Of a DNA stretch of 40,849 bases, positions 8,357-16,131 are shown piece by piece; the first letter of the stretch is position 1; the number at the start of each line of letters is the position of its first letter. The position numbers and the translations under genes were made by a program. The DNA comes from Candidatus Eisenbergiella merdavium. Its GTDB lineage: Bacteria > Bacillota > Clostridia > Lachnospirales > Lachnospiraceae. The notes below the pieces were generated by a model. That model was given only the letters and a program-made list of their open reading frames with translations, was not told where the DNA came from and searched no databases. Location of the stretch: the NCBI GenBank assembly GCA_019119595.1, contig DWWS01000039.1, forward strand, positions 1 through 40,849, in the 5' to 3' direction.

Positions 8357-9679
8357 CTACTTTCTCACGTCCCCGTCATTAAAGGGGTCTCCGCATTCGG
8401 GACAGAATTTGGGCGGATGAGCCGGATCCTCCGGTTCCCAGCCGCACTTGTCACAGCGGTAAAGGGGCGCTCCGGCAGGCCGGGGCTTTCCGCATTCCGT
8501 ACAGAAGTTGCCCTTGTTTATGGCTCCGCAGGAGCACGTCCAGCCTGACGCAGGCCGGGGTTCTCCGCACTGGGAGCAGAATTTCCCCGTATTAACCGCC
8601 CCGCAGGAGCAGGTCCAGCTTTCGGAAGACTGTCCGGACTGCGCGTTCCGGCCGTTCTGCGCATCCTGCGCGCCTCCCATCTGATAGAGCTGCGCCGCGT
8701 TGAAGCCGCCAGCGTTCTGGGACATGTTCATTCCGGCAAAGGCCATCATGGGACCGGCCGATCTGTTTTCGGCAGCCGCCCTCATGGCGTCGGCCTGCGC
8801 GCCGACAAGCGTGGCGGCAGCCATATTGGGATTTCTCAGCACGGCCGATTTCTGCATGTCGCGGATCATTTTCTCGTCCTCCTCCGGAGCAGTAACGCTG
8901 CTTACCCCAAAGGAAGCCACGGCGATTCCGCGCAGGCGGATCCATTTTTCGCTCAGCACCTGGTTCAGCGCGTCCGCAATCTCTGCCGTGTGGCCCGGCA
9001 GGGCGCTGTAGCGGATGCCCATCTCAGAGATGCGCGCAAAGGCGGGCTGCAGGGCGGTCATCAGCTCGCTTTTGAGCATGCTGTCCAGATTGCCCCTGGT
9101 ATAAGCGCCTTCCACGTTGCCGCATACATTCATATAAAAGCAGAGCGGATCCACGATCCGGTAGGAATATTCCCCATGGCAGCGAAGGGAGATGTCCACA
9201 TCCAGGCCGATGTTGGAATCCACCACACGGAAGGGCACCGGATTGGCCGTACCGTATTTATTCCCCACGATCTCCTTCGTATTAAAATAGTAGACTCTCT
9301 GGTCCTTCGGCGTTTCTCCTCCAAAGGCGAAACGGATGCCGAACAGCTCGAAGGATCTCTGAATATTTTCTCCCAGATCCCCATAGAAAATGGAGGGCTC
9401 CGAAGACATATCGTAAATGTATTCGCCCGGCTCGGCGCAGACCTCAACCACCTTTCCCTGGTCTACGATCATCATGCACTGCCCCTCATTGACCGCGATG
9501 ACAGAGCCGTTGGAAATGACGTTTTCCGAGCCCTTCCGGTTGGAGCCTCTTTTCGTCGTCCGCTTCTGCCCCTTTACCGCCAGCACCTCCTGAGACAGGC
9601 TGTCACAGTAAAAATATTCCTCCCACTGATCGCCGAGCACCGACGCTGCCGCCCCAACGGCCGCTTTGATCAATCCCAT
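8357..9679 (-). CDS. SPFH/Band-7 domain protein with C-terminal zinc ribbons (YdjI-like)
   Basis: 440 residues. The first 280 or so form an SPFH (Band 7) domain of the bacterial YdjI / virion-core-like type, starting MGLIKAAVGAAASVLGDQW. A Met/Ala/Gln/Asn-rich linker follows (about 285-355). Then come two near-identical short zinc ribbons (WTCSCGA...FCSQCGEPRP and WTCSCGA...FCTECGKPRP) and a third of CDKCGW...FCPECGD type. In Bacillus subtilis the YdjI homologue helps place PspA at the membrane under envelope stress; no pspA-like gene is seen here. It is the first gene of a likely two-gene operon with the nitrilase-family gene. A -35/-10 pair lies about 90-115 bases upstream. Confidence 0.88.
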   Translation of the reverse strand: MGLIKAAVGAAASVLGDQWEEYFYCDSLSQEVLAVKGQKRTTKRGSNRKGSENVISNGSVIAVNEGQCMMIVDQGKVVEVCAEPGEYIYDMSSEPSIFYGDLGENIQRSFELFGIRFAFGGETPKDQRVYYFNTKEIVGNKYGTANPVPFRVVDSNIGLDVDISLRCHGEYSYRIVDPLCFYMNVCGNVEGAYTRGNLDSMLKSELMTALQPAFARISEMGIRYSALPGHTAEIADALNQVLSEKWIRLRGIAVASFGVSSVTAPEEDEKMIRDMQKSAVLRNPNMAAATLVGAQADAMRAAAENRSAGPMMAFAGMNMSQNAGGFNAAQLYQMGGAQDAQNGRNAQSGQSSESWTCSCGAVNTGKFCSQCGEPRPASGWTCSCGAINKGNFCTECGKPRPAGAPLYRCDKCGWEPEDPAHPPKFCPECGDPFNDGDVRK

Positions 9680-9766
9680 AGCTTTCCTTCCTTTCTTTTT
9701 TTCATCTCCGGATCACGCCTGCGAAGGCGGCGCGTCTCCGATCGTTTTTCCGTTTCAGATATCCCC

Positions 9767-9795
9767 ATTATAAGGGACGCAGAGCGGTTTTGCAA
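9767..9795 (-). promoter_or_regulatory. Promoter of the SPFH-nitrilase operon
   Basis: On the minus strand TTGCAA (9790-9795) is followed after exactly 17 bases by a perfect TATAAT (9767-9772). The predicted start near 9760 leaves a leader of about 80 bases before the SPFH gene. Confidence 0.6.
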
Positions 9796-9892
9796 ATATC
9801 GGCGGGCTTTTTCTGGACGGTCTGACTGAAATGTGATAAACTGCAAAAAAGCACCGAAGAGGCGCAAAGACAGCACAGGAAAGGAGCTTCAA

Positions 9893-10252
9893 ATGGGATG
9901 TCTTGGTAATCTGTTATGGTTTATTTTCGGCGGCTGCATCAGCGGCCTGAGCTGGTGTCTGGCCGGGCTTTTGTGGTGCGTCACCATCGTTGGGATTCCG
10001 GTGGGGCTGCAGTGCTTCAAATTTGCTTCCCTCTGTTTTTTCCCCTTTGGGAAGGAGATCCGGTACGGCGGAGGAGCCGGTTCCCTGCTGCTGAATATCG
10101 TCTGGATCCTCATTTCCGGGCTGCCGCTCGCCATTGAATCCGCGCTTTTTGGCTGTCTGCTCTGCGTCACCATTGTGGGGATTCCCTTCGGCCTGCAGCA
10201 TTTTAAGATCGCAAAGCTGGCTCTGATGCCCTTCGGGTCAGAGGTGGTTTAG
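9893..10252 (+). CDS. YccF-family small membrane protein
   Basis: 119 residues, with two similar halves each containing a hydrophobic stretch and the motif TIVGIP(V/F)GLQ(C/H)FK. This duplicated pattern is characteristic of the YccF domain of inner-membrane proteins of unknown function. The start at 9893 has AAAGGAG seven bases upstream; the open frame upstream of it lacks domain similarity. It is divergent from the SPFH gene and convergent with the YolD-like gene, so it is probably a single-gene transcript. Confidence 0.85.
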   Translation: MGCLGNLLWFIFGGCISGLSWCLAGLLWCVTIVGIPVGLQCFKFASLCFFPFGKEIRYGGGAGSLLLNIVWILISGLPLAIESALFGCLLCVTIVGIPFGLQHFKIAKLALMPFGSEVV

Positions 10253-10288
10253 CCGGATCTGCATTCCGGTCCGGCTTTTCATCCCGTC

Positions 10289-10636
10289 TCATTCCTGCAG
10301 CTTCAGCTCCGCGATATTTTCAAACGCGATCCGTGTGTTCACCACCTGCAGCCAGCCCTCCTGCCGGTTGATCCCGGAAACCATTCCCTTTACGCGGACG
10401 TATTCTCCGTCCTGAAAATATTCCGTCTCCACCATGTCCGTTTTTCTGATCCCGGCAAGCTTCCGGTCCAGTCTGACGCGCTCCTCCTCCGACAGGCTGC
10501 GTCTGGGAACGCATATTTTTTCCTTTTCCCTGAGCGCCTCCTGAAAGCCCTTCAGCGCGTCAAAGGGCATGAACTGCTTTGCCCGGTCCGCCCGGTCCAT
10601 TTTGGGCCTTACCGCTTTCGATCCGCTATTCTTCAT
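10289..10636 (-). CDS. YolD-like protein
   Basis: 115 residues with the YolD-like pattern: MDRADRAKQFMPFDALKGFQEAL at the N-terminus, then a small beta-rich domain ending in NTRIAFENIAELKL. YolD-like proteins are encoded next to UvrX/YqjW-type Y-family polymerases in Bacillota, and their role in mutagenic repair is poorly defined. The start at 10636 is set by GGAGG in the 3' end of the polymerase gene. The two genes overlap by 11 bases, so they are co-transcribed and probably coupled. Confidence 0.85.
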   Translation of the reverse strand: MKNSGSKAVRPKMDRADRAKQFMPFDALKGFQEALREKEKICVPRRSLSEEERVRLDRKLAGIRKTDMVETEYFQDGEYVRVKGMVSGINRQEGWLQVVNTRIAFENIAELKLQE

Positions 10637-11945
10637 GAAAATCCTCCTTCTCAGGATCCAATCCCAGCTCTCCGCCAAATTCCCCGCTCTTATGGCCTCC
10701 GATCTGGCGGTTGCGTTCTCTCGTGGTTCCCGCCTCCTGCAGATCCATCCCGCGAAGGAGCGCATTTTTCCCGAATTTTTTCTTGATCTCCAGCGCCGCC
10801 CTCTGGGCTTTTCTGTCGCGCTCCGTTTCTTCTCTGTCGGAGAACAGGCTGTACTGCACGTAGGCCTCCTGTGTCACGTTGTTTGCGCTCAGGCTCAGGC
10901 GGCGGATGGGAAGCGCGGGATCCGCGATCCGGTCATAGACCTCAAAAATATAGGGGATCATGGCCCGGTAGGTATTGGCCGCCTCGGGGAGGGACGCCGT
11001 TCCATGGGCGTGCGTCAGCTTCAGCTTATTGGAAAAGCCGATGGACAGGGTTACGGATTCCGTGACCAGCCCCCTCTCCGCCAGCTCCAGACAGAGGGCG
11101 TCCGTCATCTCCTTGACCACCAGCCTGCATTCCTCGTGGGTGTAATCACGGGCGAGCACCTGCCCGCCGGAAATGGAACTGCTTTCCGGCCGGTACGCCT
11201 TGATATCCGCCATGATCACGCTCTCCCGTCCCCAGGCATGATCGATCAGAAGCTCCGCATCCACCCCGAACATCTTATACAGTCCATCCTCATCCGCCTG
11301 CGCCACATCCTTCATGGTGAAAATACCCAGGCTCGCCAGACGGTTCACCGTGCCCCGCCCGATCCGCCAGAAATCCGTCAGCGGTTTGTGCTCCCACAGC
11401 GTTTTCCGGTACAGCTCCTCATCCAGAAAACCGATATGATCCTCCGCGTGCTTTGCCGTGATATCCAGCGCCACCTTGGCCAGATACAGGTTCGTTCCGA
11501 TCCCGGCCGTTGCGGTGATCCCCGTTTCCCGTTTCACCGCCTCCATGATCTCCAAGGCGAGCTGCCTTGCGGTCATTTCGTACATGTCAAGATAATCGGT
11601 CACATCCAGAAACGCCTCGTCGATGGAATACACATGGATGTCCTCCTTCGCCACGTACCTCAGATAGATGGCGTAGATATTGGCGGAATATTCGATATAA
11701 AGCTTCATCCGCGGCGGCGCCATGATATAGGAGATCTGCTTCGGAATCTCAAACACCCGGCAGCGGTTCTTCACCCCCAGCGCCTTCAGCGACGGGGAGA
11801 CCGCCAGGCAGATCGTCCCCGCTCCCCGTTCCGGATCGGCCACCACCAGATTCGTGGTCAGCGCGTCCAGGCAACGCTCCACGCACTCTACCGACGCATA
11901 GAAGGATTTCAGATCGATGCAGAGATAGCTTCTGTTTTCCATCAT
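10626..11945 (-). CDS. Y-family DNA polymerase (UvrX/YqjW-like translesion polymerase)
   Basis: 439 residues, full length for the UvrX/YqjW branch of UmuC-type translesion polymerases. The metal-binding acidic residues are intact: Asp11 in CIDLKSFYASVE and Asp109-Glu110 in YSIDEAFLDV. A little-finger region follows (about 230-360) and a charged C-terminal tail. It copies damaged DNA at the replication fork with low fidelity. Two ATG codons stand in tandem; the first, at 11945, has GGAGG with an 8-base spacer. A palindromic LexA box and a -35/-10 pair lie about 140-190 bases upstream, so induction by DNA damage is expected. It is followed by the YolD-like gene. Confidence 0.9.
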   Translation of the reverse strand: MMENRSYLCIDLKSFYASVECVERCLDALTTNLVVADPERGAGTICLAVSPSLKALGVKNRCRVFEIPKQISYIMAPPRMKLYIEYSANIYAIYLRYVAKEDIHVYSIDEAFLDVTDYLDMYEMTARQLALEIMEAVKRETGITATAGIGTNLYLAKVALDITAKHAEDHIGFLDEELYRKTLWEHKPLTDFWRIGRGTVNRLASLGIFTMKDVAQADEDGLYKMFGVDAELLIDHAWGRESVIMADIKAYRPESSSISGGQVLARDYTHEECRLVVKEMTDALCLELAERGLVTESVTLSIGFSNKLKLTHAHGTASLPEAANTYRAMIPYIFEVYDRIADPALPIRRLSLSANNVTQEAYVQYSLFSDREETERDRKAQRAALEIKKKFGKNALLRGMDLQEAGTTRERNRQIGGHKSGEFGGELGLDPEKEDFHEE

Positions 11946-12084
11946 ATCCGTCGCCTCCTGTTCCTTCTGTTCTCAGCTACCAGTATTTCTTCTTTCCCTC
12001 AAACTATTCCTGCTTCCGGTAAAGCATGCTCGCTCACTGCAGGTATGCTTTTTAGCAGGAATACTGTCTTTTTTCTCTCGCAAA

Positions 12085-12096
12085 GAACGTATGTTC
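12085..12096. promoter_or_regulatory. LexA (SOS) operator
   Basis: GAACGTATGTTC matches the Bacillota LexA/DinR box GAAC-N4-GTTC at all eight fixed positions, and the flanking A and T extend the symmetry to 14 bases. It lies just downstream of the -10 element of the polymerase promoter, where bound LexA would block transcription. Confidence 0.85.
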
Positions 12097-12104
12097 TGTA
12101 GAAA

Positions 12105-12133
12105 AGCATAACATACCCGGCGGAAAAGTACAA
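12105..12133 (-). promoter_or_regulatory. Promoter of the polymerase/YolD operon
   Basis: On the minus strand TTGTAC (12128-12133) and TATGCT (12105-12110) are separated by 17 bases. Neither box is perfect. The LexA palindrome begins 8 bases downstream of the -10 box and so covers the start site. The weak boxes are compensated by the meaningful position. Confidence 0.5.
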
Positions 12134-12298
12134 TAATAAAAACAGCATTTTGCTTTATGACAGTAAACTCCTAAAAAGCATTCGTTGCTTTCGCTCTCCT
12201 GACCACCATATAAGCAGAGAACCGATAGAAAAATTTATATGTGGGTGCTATAATTCAGACAGACAAATCAACAATTGGAATTTGTGGGGAAAACAGAT

Positions 12299-13045
12299 AT
12301 GATCTATGAATTGGCAGAAACCGGCCTTGCCGGTAAGCTGTTTGAAAATTGGGAAGAAACTATGATATATTCCTGTATCCAAAAGATGATGGGAAAAATG
12401 TATGTGATCGATCAAAATGATCCCAGATCGGTTATGGCGTGTATTGGCGATTTTATCTTTTTTGCCGGAAAACCATGTATGGAGTTAGTGATGAATAAAC
12501 CGGAAGGTTTTACTATCATGGTGCCTCAGACGAACGACTGGGCATCTTTAATTGAGAAATGCTATGCAGATAAATGCAGAAAAGTGATCCGATATGCAAT
12601 GAAAAAGAATACCGTATTTAACAAAGAATATTTAACAGGCTTACTTGCTGAACTTCCAAAAGGCTGTCATCTTCATTTTATTGATAAAGAACTTTATGAA
12701 CAGTGCCTGAAAAATCAGTGGTCAAGAGATCTGGTTTCTGTATTTGAATCTCAAAATGAATATCTGGAAAAGGGAATCGGAACAGTTGCGATAAAAAACG
12801 ATGAAATTATTGCGGGAGCTTCCTCTTATACAAGATACCGGGAAGGTATAGAAATTCAGGTTGATACAAGGAAGGATGAGAGGAGAAAGCATCTTGCCAC
12901 CACCTGTTGCGCTAAACTGATCCTTGCATGTCTTGAGCGAGGATTATATCCAAGCTGGGATGCACAAAATCTTTGGTCTGTCCATCTGGCAGAAAAATTG
13001 GGATATGAATTATCACATGAATATATTGCGTATGAAGTGAATTGA
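12299..13045 (+). CDS. GNAT family acetyltransferase
   Basis: 248 residues starting MIYELAETG, the usual start of a Bacillota GNAT subfamily (GNAT_acetyltran type). The acetyl-CoA fold is in the C-terminal half: the strand GTVAIKNDEIIAGASSYTRY, the pyrophosphate-loop-like DERRKHLATTCCAKLI, and the C-terminal strand-helix WDAQNLWSVHLAEKLGYEL. In-frame TTG (12275) and GTG codons lie upstream; the ATG at 12299 with GGGGA eight bases before it is preferred. Codon use is clearly AT-richer than in both neighbouring operons, which suggests acquisition from another genome. The acceptor substrate is unknown. Confidence 0.8.
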   Translation: MIYELAETGLAGKLFENWEETMIYSCIQKMMGKMYVIDQNDPRSVMACIGDFIFFAGKPCMELVMNKPEGFTIMVPQTNDWASLIEKCYADKCRKVIRYAMKKNTVFNKEYLTGLLAELPKGCHLHFIDKELYEQCLKNQWSRDLVSVFESQNEYLEKGIGTVAIKNDEIIAGASSYTRYREGIEIQVDTRKDERRKHLATTCCAKLILACLERGLYPSWDAQNLWSVHLAEKLGYELSHEYIAYEVN

Positions 13046-13051
13046 TTTTTC

Positions 13052-13080
13052 TTGTGAACCCCGGAGAAATCCGCTATAAT
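13052..13080 (+). promoter_or_regulatory. Promoter of the importer operon
   Basis: TTGTGA (13052-13057), a 17-base spacer and a perfect TATAAT (13075-13080). Transcription should begin near 13087, giving a leader of about 54 bases that includes the hairpin at 13108-13125. Confidence 0.65.
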
Positions 13081-13107
13081 CGGAGGTGTTGAGTTTTCCG
13101 TTTATCA

Positions 13108-13125
13108 TGCCGCCAAAAGGCGGCA
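13108..13125 (+). promoter_or_regulatory. Leader hairpin before the importer ATPase gene
   Basis: TGCCGCC-AAAA-GGCGGCA is a perfect 7-base stem with a tetraloop. It ends 5 bases before the ribosome binding site AGGAG (13131-13135). No T-run follows, so it is not a terminator. It could stabilise the mRNA end or affect ribosome access. Confidence 0.5.
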
Positions 13126-13140
13126 GAAACAGGAGTAGGT

Positions 13141-14241
13141 ATGAAGATCGAACTGCAGAATCTGACGAAAAAATTTCCGGCCCGGGGAAAAAAGGGCGGC
13201 GAGGTCACTGCCGTCAATGATTTTTCCTTTGAAATCCCGGACGGTGAGCTGATCGCCCTGCTCGGGCCGTCCGGCTGTGGAAAGAGCACTACGCTGAACA
13301 TGATCTGCGGCCTGGAGAAGCCCACCGGGGGCAGAATTTTTTTTGGAAATGAGGATGTGACCGCGCTTCCTCCGGAGCTTCGGGGCGTGGGCATGGTATT
13401 TCAAAATTATGCGCTGTATCCGCATCTGAGCGTGCGGCAGAATATCCTGTTCCCGCTGGAAAATCTGAAGGGAAAGGATCGTCCCTCCAAAGAGGAGATG
13501 AACCGGAGAGCCGCGCAGGCGGCCGGTCTGGTTCAGATCGAGGAGCTGATGGACAGAAAGCCGCGGGAGCTTTCCGGCGGCCAGCAGCAGCGTGTGGCAA
13601 TCGCAAGGGCGCTTGTGAAGATGCCCAGGGTTCTTCTGCTGGACGAGCCTCTGTCCAATCTGGATGCAAGGCTGCGGCTGCAGACCCGGGAGGAGATCCG
13701 CAAGATCCAGAAGGAAACGGGAATCACCACGGTCTTTGTCACCCATGACCAGGAGGAGGCCATGAGCATTTCCGACCGCATTGCGGTGATGAAAGAAGGC
13801 GTCCTGATGCAGCACGGCAGACCGCAGGAGGTCTATGACGATCCGGCCAGCCTGTTCGTCGCCCGCTTTCTTGGAACCCCGCCCATCAACGTATTTCAGG
13901 GCGAGGTGAAGAAGGGAATGCTTTATATCGGAGAGGAAGCGGTGCTTCCCGCCGCAGGCGTGCCCGACCAGGAGGTGTGCGTGGGAATCCGTCCCGAGGG
14001 CTTTCTCCCCCGAGGAGACGGGGAGCTTGGCTGTCAGCTTTCCAGAGTGGAGGTCATGGGCCGGGATATCAGCATCGTTTCCACCCATCCCGCCTGCGCG
14101 AATGAGGTGATCCGCTCCATCATCAATGCGGATACGCAGATCGACGCCTCCGCGCGTACCGTCCGTTTTTCCCTGAAACCCGGAAAGGTCTTTCTGTTCC
14201 ATAAGCAGACCGGGGAACGGATCCGGTTCACCGCCGGATAA
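13141..14241 (+). CDS. ABC importer ATPase, MalK/UgpC/MsmX family
   Basis: 366 residues. The ATPase domain (1-235) has Walker A GPSGCGKST (42-50), Q-loop FQNYALYPHLSV, signature LSGGQQQR, Walker B LLLDEPLSNLD and switch THDQEEAM. A TOBE regulatory domain follows (about 240-366). This is the ATPase family that powers carbohydrate and glycerol-phosphate importers (class CUT1). It is the first gene of an operon with two permeases and a binding protein. Members of this family in Bacillota (MsmX, MsiK) can energise several importers, which matters because the second importer in this window has no ATPase gene. Confidence 0.93.
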   Translation: MKIELQNLTKKFPARGKKGGEVTAVNDFSFEIPDGELIALLGPSGCGKSTTLNMICGLEKPTGGRIFFGNEDVTALPPELRGVGMVFQNYALYPHLSVRQNILFPLENLKGKDRPSKEEMNRRAAQAAGLVQIEELMDRKPRELSGGQQQRVAIARALVKMPRVLLLDEPLSNLDARLRLQTREEIRKIQKETGITTVFVTHDQEEAMSISDRIAVMKEGVLMQHGRPQEVYDDPASLFVARFLGTPPINVFQGEVKKGMLYIGEEAVLPAAGVPDQEVCVGIRPEGFLPRGDGELGCQLSRVEVMGRDISIVSTHPACANEVIRSIINADTQIDASARTVRFSLKPGKVFLFHKQTGERIRFTAG

Positions 14242-14360
14242 GTCTGATTTTTTCATCAGCGGTTTGTGCCGGAGCGTCACAGACCGTCCTGACGGCGGGA
14301 CGCGAAATGCATCCGCGTTTTCCCTCCGCCGGCTGACCGCGCTCCAGAATGGGGATTCAC

Positions 14361-15248
14361 ATGAACGACCAAAATAAAAAGGCCTGGCTGTATCTGCTGC
14401 CTGCGCTCATTTTTCTGCTCATTTTTATGGTTTATCCGCTGATCGACGTCTTTCTCTATTCTCTGGAGGAGGGTTATAATTTTGCCTCCCAGACCTATTA
14501 CGGCGTCGGTTCTTATAACTATTCCTATGTCCTGCATGATCCTTACTTTCTGCAGGCGGTGAAGAACACGTTTCTGCTGGTCATCATCACCGTTCCGCTC
14601 TCCACGGGCCTCGCCCTTCTGATCTCCGTGGGCTTAAGCTCCATCCGGCCTCTGCGGGAGCTTTATCAGACCATTTATTTCCTGCCCTATGTGACCAACA
14701 CCCTGGCCGTCGGCCTGGTTTTCATGGTTCTGTTCCAGAAAACGGAATATACGGACGGCCTGATCAATCTTCTGATCGAGGCCCTCGGCGGAACCGCCGT
14801 GGATTTCATCGACGGCCCCTACTGGGCGAAAATGTTCGTCCTCTGCTTTTATACCGTCTGGGTGGTGCTCCCCTTTAAGATCCTGGTTCTGACCAGCGCG
14901 CTTGCCTCGGTGAATCAGGATTATTACAAGGCCGCAAGAGTGGACGGCACCTCAAAGCTTCGGACCTTTACCAGGATCACCCTTCCGATGATCTCCCCCA
15001 TGATCTTTTATCTGGTGATCACCGGCTTCATCGGCGCCTTCAAGGCGTACAGCGATGTGGTGGCTCTGTTCGGGACGGACCTGAACGCGGCCGGAATGAA
15101 CACCATCGTGGGCTATGTGTACGACATGCTCTACGGCGCAAGCGGCGGTTATCCCTCCTACGCTTCGGCCGCCGCCATCATCCTGTTTGTCATCGTGCTC
15201 ACAATCACCTGCATCAACCTCTTGGTCAGCAGAAAGAATGAGAAATGA
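14361..15248 (+). CDS. Carbohydrate ABC importer permease (UgpA/MalF type)
   Basis: 295 residues with about six membrane helices. The cytoplasmic EAA loop that docks on the ATPase is visible as YYKAARVDGTSKLRTFTRITLPMISP (about residues 195-220). The ATG at 14361 is preferred over the one 12 bases upstream because GGGGA lies between them at ribosome-binding distance. It follows the ATPase gene after about 120 bases without a terminator and precedes the second permease by 7 bases. Confidence 0.9.
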   Translation: MNDQNKKAWLYLLPALIFLLIFMVYPLIDVFLYSLEEGYNFASQTYYGVGSYNYSYVLHDPYFLQAVKNTFLLVIITVPLSTGLALLISVGLSSIRPLRELYQTIYFLPYVTNTLAVGLVFMVLFQKTEYTDGLINLLIEALGGTAVDFIDGPYWAKMFVLCFYTVWVVLPFKILVLTSALASVNQDYYKAARVDGTSKLRTFTRITLPMISPMIFYLVITGFIGAFKAYSDVVALFGTDLNAAGMNTIVGYVYDMLYGASGGYPSYASAAAIILFVIVLTITCINLLVSRKNEK

Positions 15249-15255
15249 GGAAACC

Positions 15256-16131
15256 ATGGAACAATATCATGAATTTGAACGGAGGCAGAAGGCCGCGGCA
15301 AGGCGGGGAAGGATCGGGAAGGCGCTCACCTATTTTTTTCTGAGCGTCTGGGCGCTGATCGTCCTGTTTCCCTTTTACTGGATGCTTCTGACCTCGGTAA
15401 AAAGCTACGGCGCGTATAATGCGGAGCATGTTCCCGCCTTCTTTACGCTTTCGCCCACGCTTGAAAACTATAAGGACGCCTTCACGGCGGTGCCCCTTCT
15501 GGGGTATCTGATCAATACCGTGATCTTCACCCTGGCGACCACGGCGCTGATGGTCGTGGTCAGCGTGCTGGCCGCTTATGCCTTCGCGCGTCTTCGGTTC
15601 CGGGGGAAGGAGCTTGTGTTCACGCTTTTTCTTTCGCTGATGATGATTCCGAACGAGCTGGTGGTGATCACCAATTTCGTCACCATCACCAACATGGATC
15701 TGCGCAATACCTTTACGGGTCTGATCCTGCCGTCCGTCACCTCCATCTTTTATATCTATCTGCTGAAGGAAAATTTCGAGCAGGTTCCGGACGAGCTGTA
15801 CCGGGCCGCAAAGGTGGACGGCACCTCCGATCTGAAATATCTGATGAAGGTGATGGTTCCCATCTGCCGCCCCACCATCATAACCGTCACCATCCTGAAG
15901 GTGATCGAGTGCTGGAATTCCTACGTCTGGCCGCGGCTGATCACGGACGATCCCGCTTACTTTCTGGTATCCAACGGCATTCAGGAAATCCGTGAAAACG
16001 GGTTCGGGCGGGAGAACGTTCCGGCAATGATGGCCGCCGTGGTCGTGATCTCGGTGCCGCTCATCGTTCTGTTCCTGGTTTTCCGCAAGAAGATCATGGA
16101 GGGCGTATCGAGAGGAGGCATGAAGGGATGA
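15256..16131 (+). CDS. Carbohydrate ABC importer permease (UgpE/MalG type)
   Basis: 291 residues, six predicted membrane helices, and the EAA loop LYRAAKVDGTSDLKYLMKVMVPI (about 180-203). GAGG five bases before the ATG at 15256 supports this start; an ATG 18 bases upstream overlaps the previous gene but lacks a site. It forms the membrane channel with the preceding permease. Its stop overlaps the start of the binding-protein gene (ATGA). Confidence 0.9.
   Translation: MEQYHEFERRQKAAARRGRIGKALTYFFLSVWALIVLFPFYWMLLTSVKSYGAYNAEHVPAFFTLSPTLENYKDAFTAVPLLGYLINTVIFTLATTALMVVVSVLAAYAFARLRFRGKELVFTLFLSLMMIPNELVVITNFVTITNMDLRNTFTGLILPSVTSIFYIYLLKENFEQVPDELYRAAKVDGTSDLKYLMKVMVPICRPTIITVTILKVIECWNSYVWPRLITDDPAYFLVSNGIQEIRENGFGRENVPAMMAAVVVISVPLIVLFLVFRKKIMEGVSRGGMKG

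Larger units (their letters stand above)
11946..12298. other. Divergent regulatory region between polymerase and acetyltransferase
   Basis: This 353-base stretch holds no gene. From left to right it contains the polymerase ribosome binding site, an inverted repeat (AAAGCAT at 12021-12027 and ATGCTTT at 12045-12051) that would form a hairpin in the polymerase leader, the LexA box, the polymerase promoter, a short AAGCA/TGCTT hairpin near 12178-12192, and a perfect -10 TATAAT on the plus strand at 12249-12254 that may serve the acetyltransferase gene, without a clear -35 box. Confidence 0.6.

Noticed and set aside
12021..12051. Plus-strand terminator AAAGCAT-N17-ATGCTTTTT
   Set aside because: The stem is only 7 bases with a long loop, and no plus-strand gene ends before it; it is better seen as part of the polymerase leader.
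10569..12101. 510-codon plus-strand open frame across the polymerase genes
   Set aside because: It is antisense to the Y-family polymerase and YolD-like genes, with His/Arg/Gln-rich composition typical of a complementary frame in GC-rich DNA.
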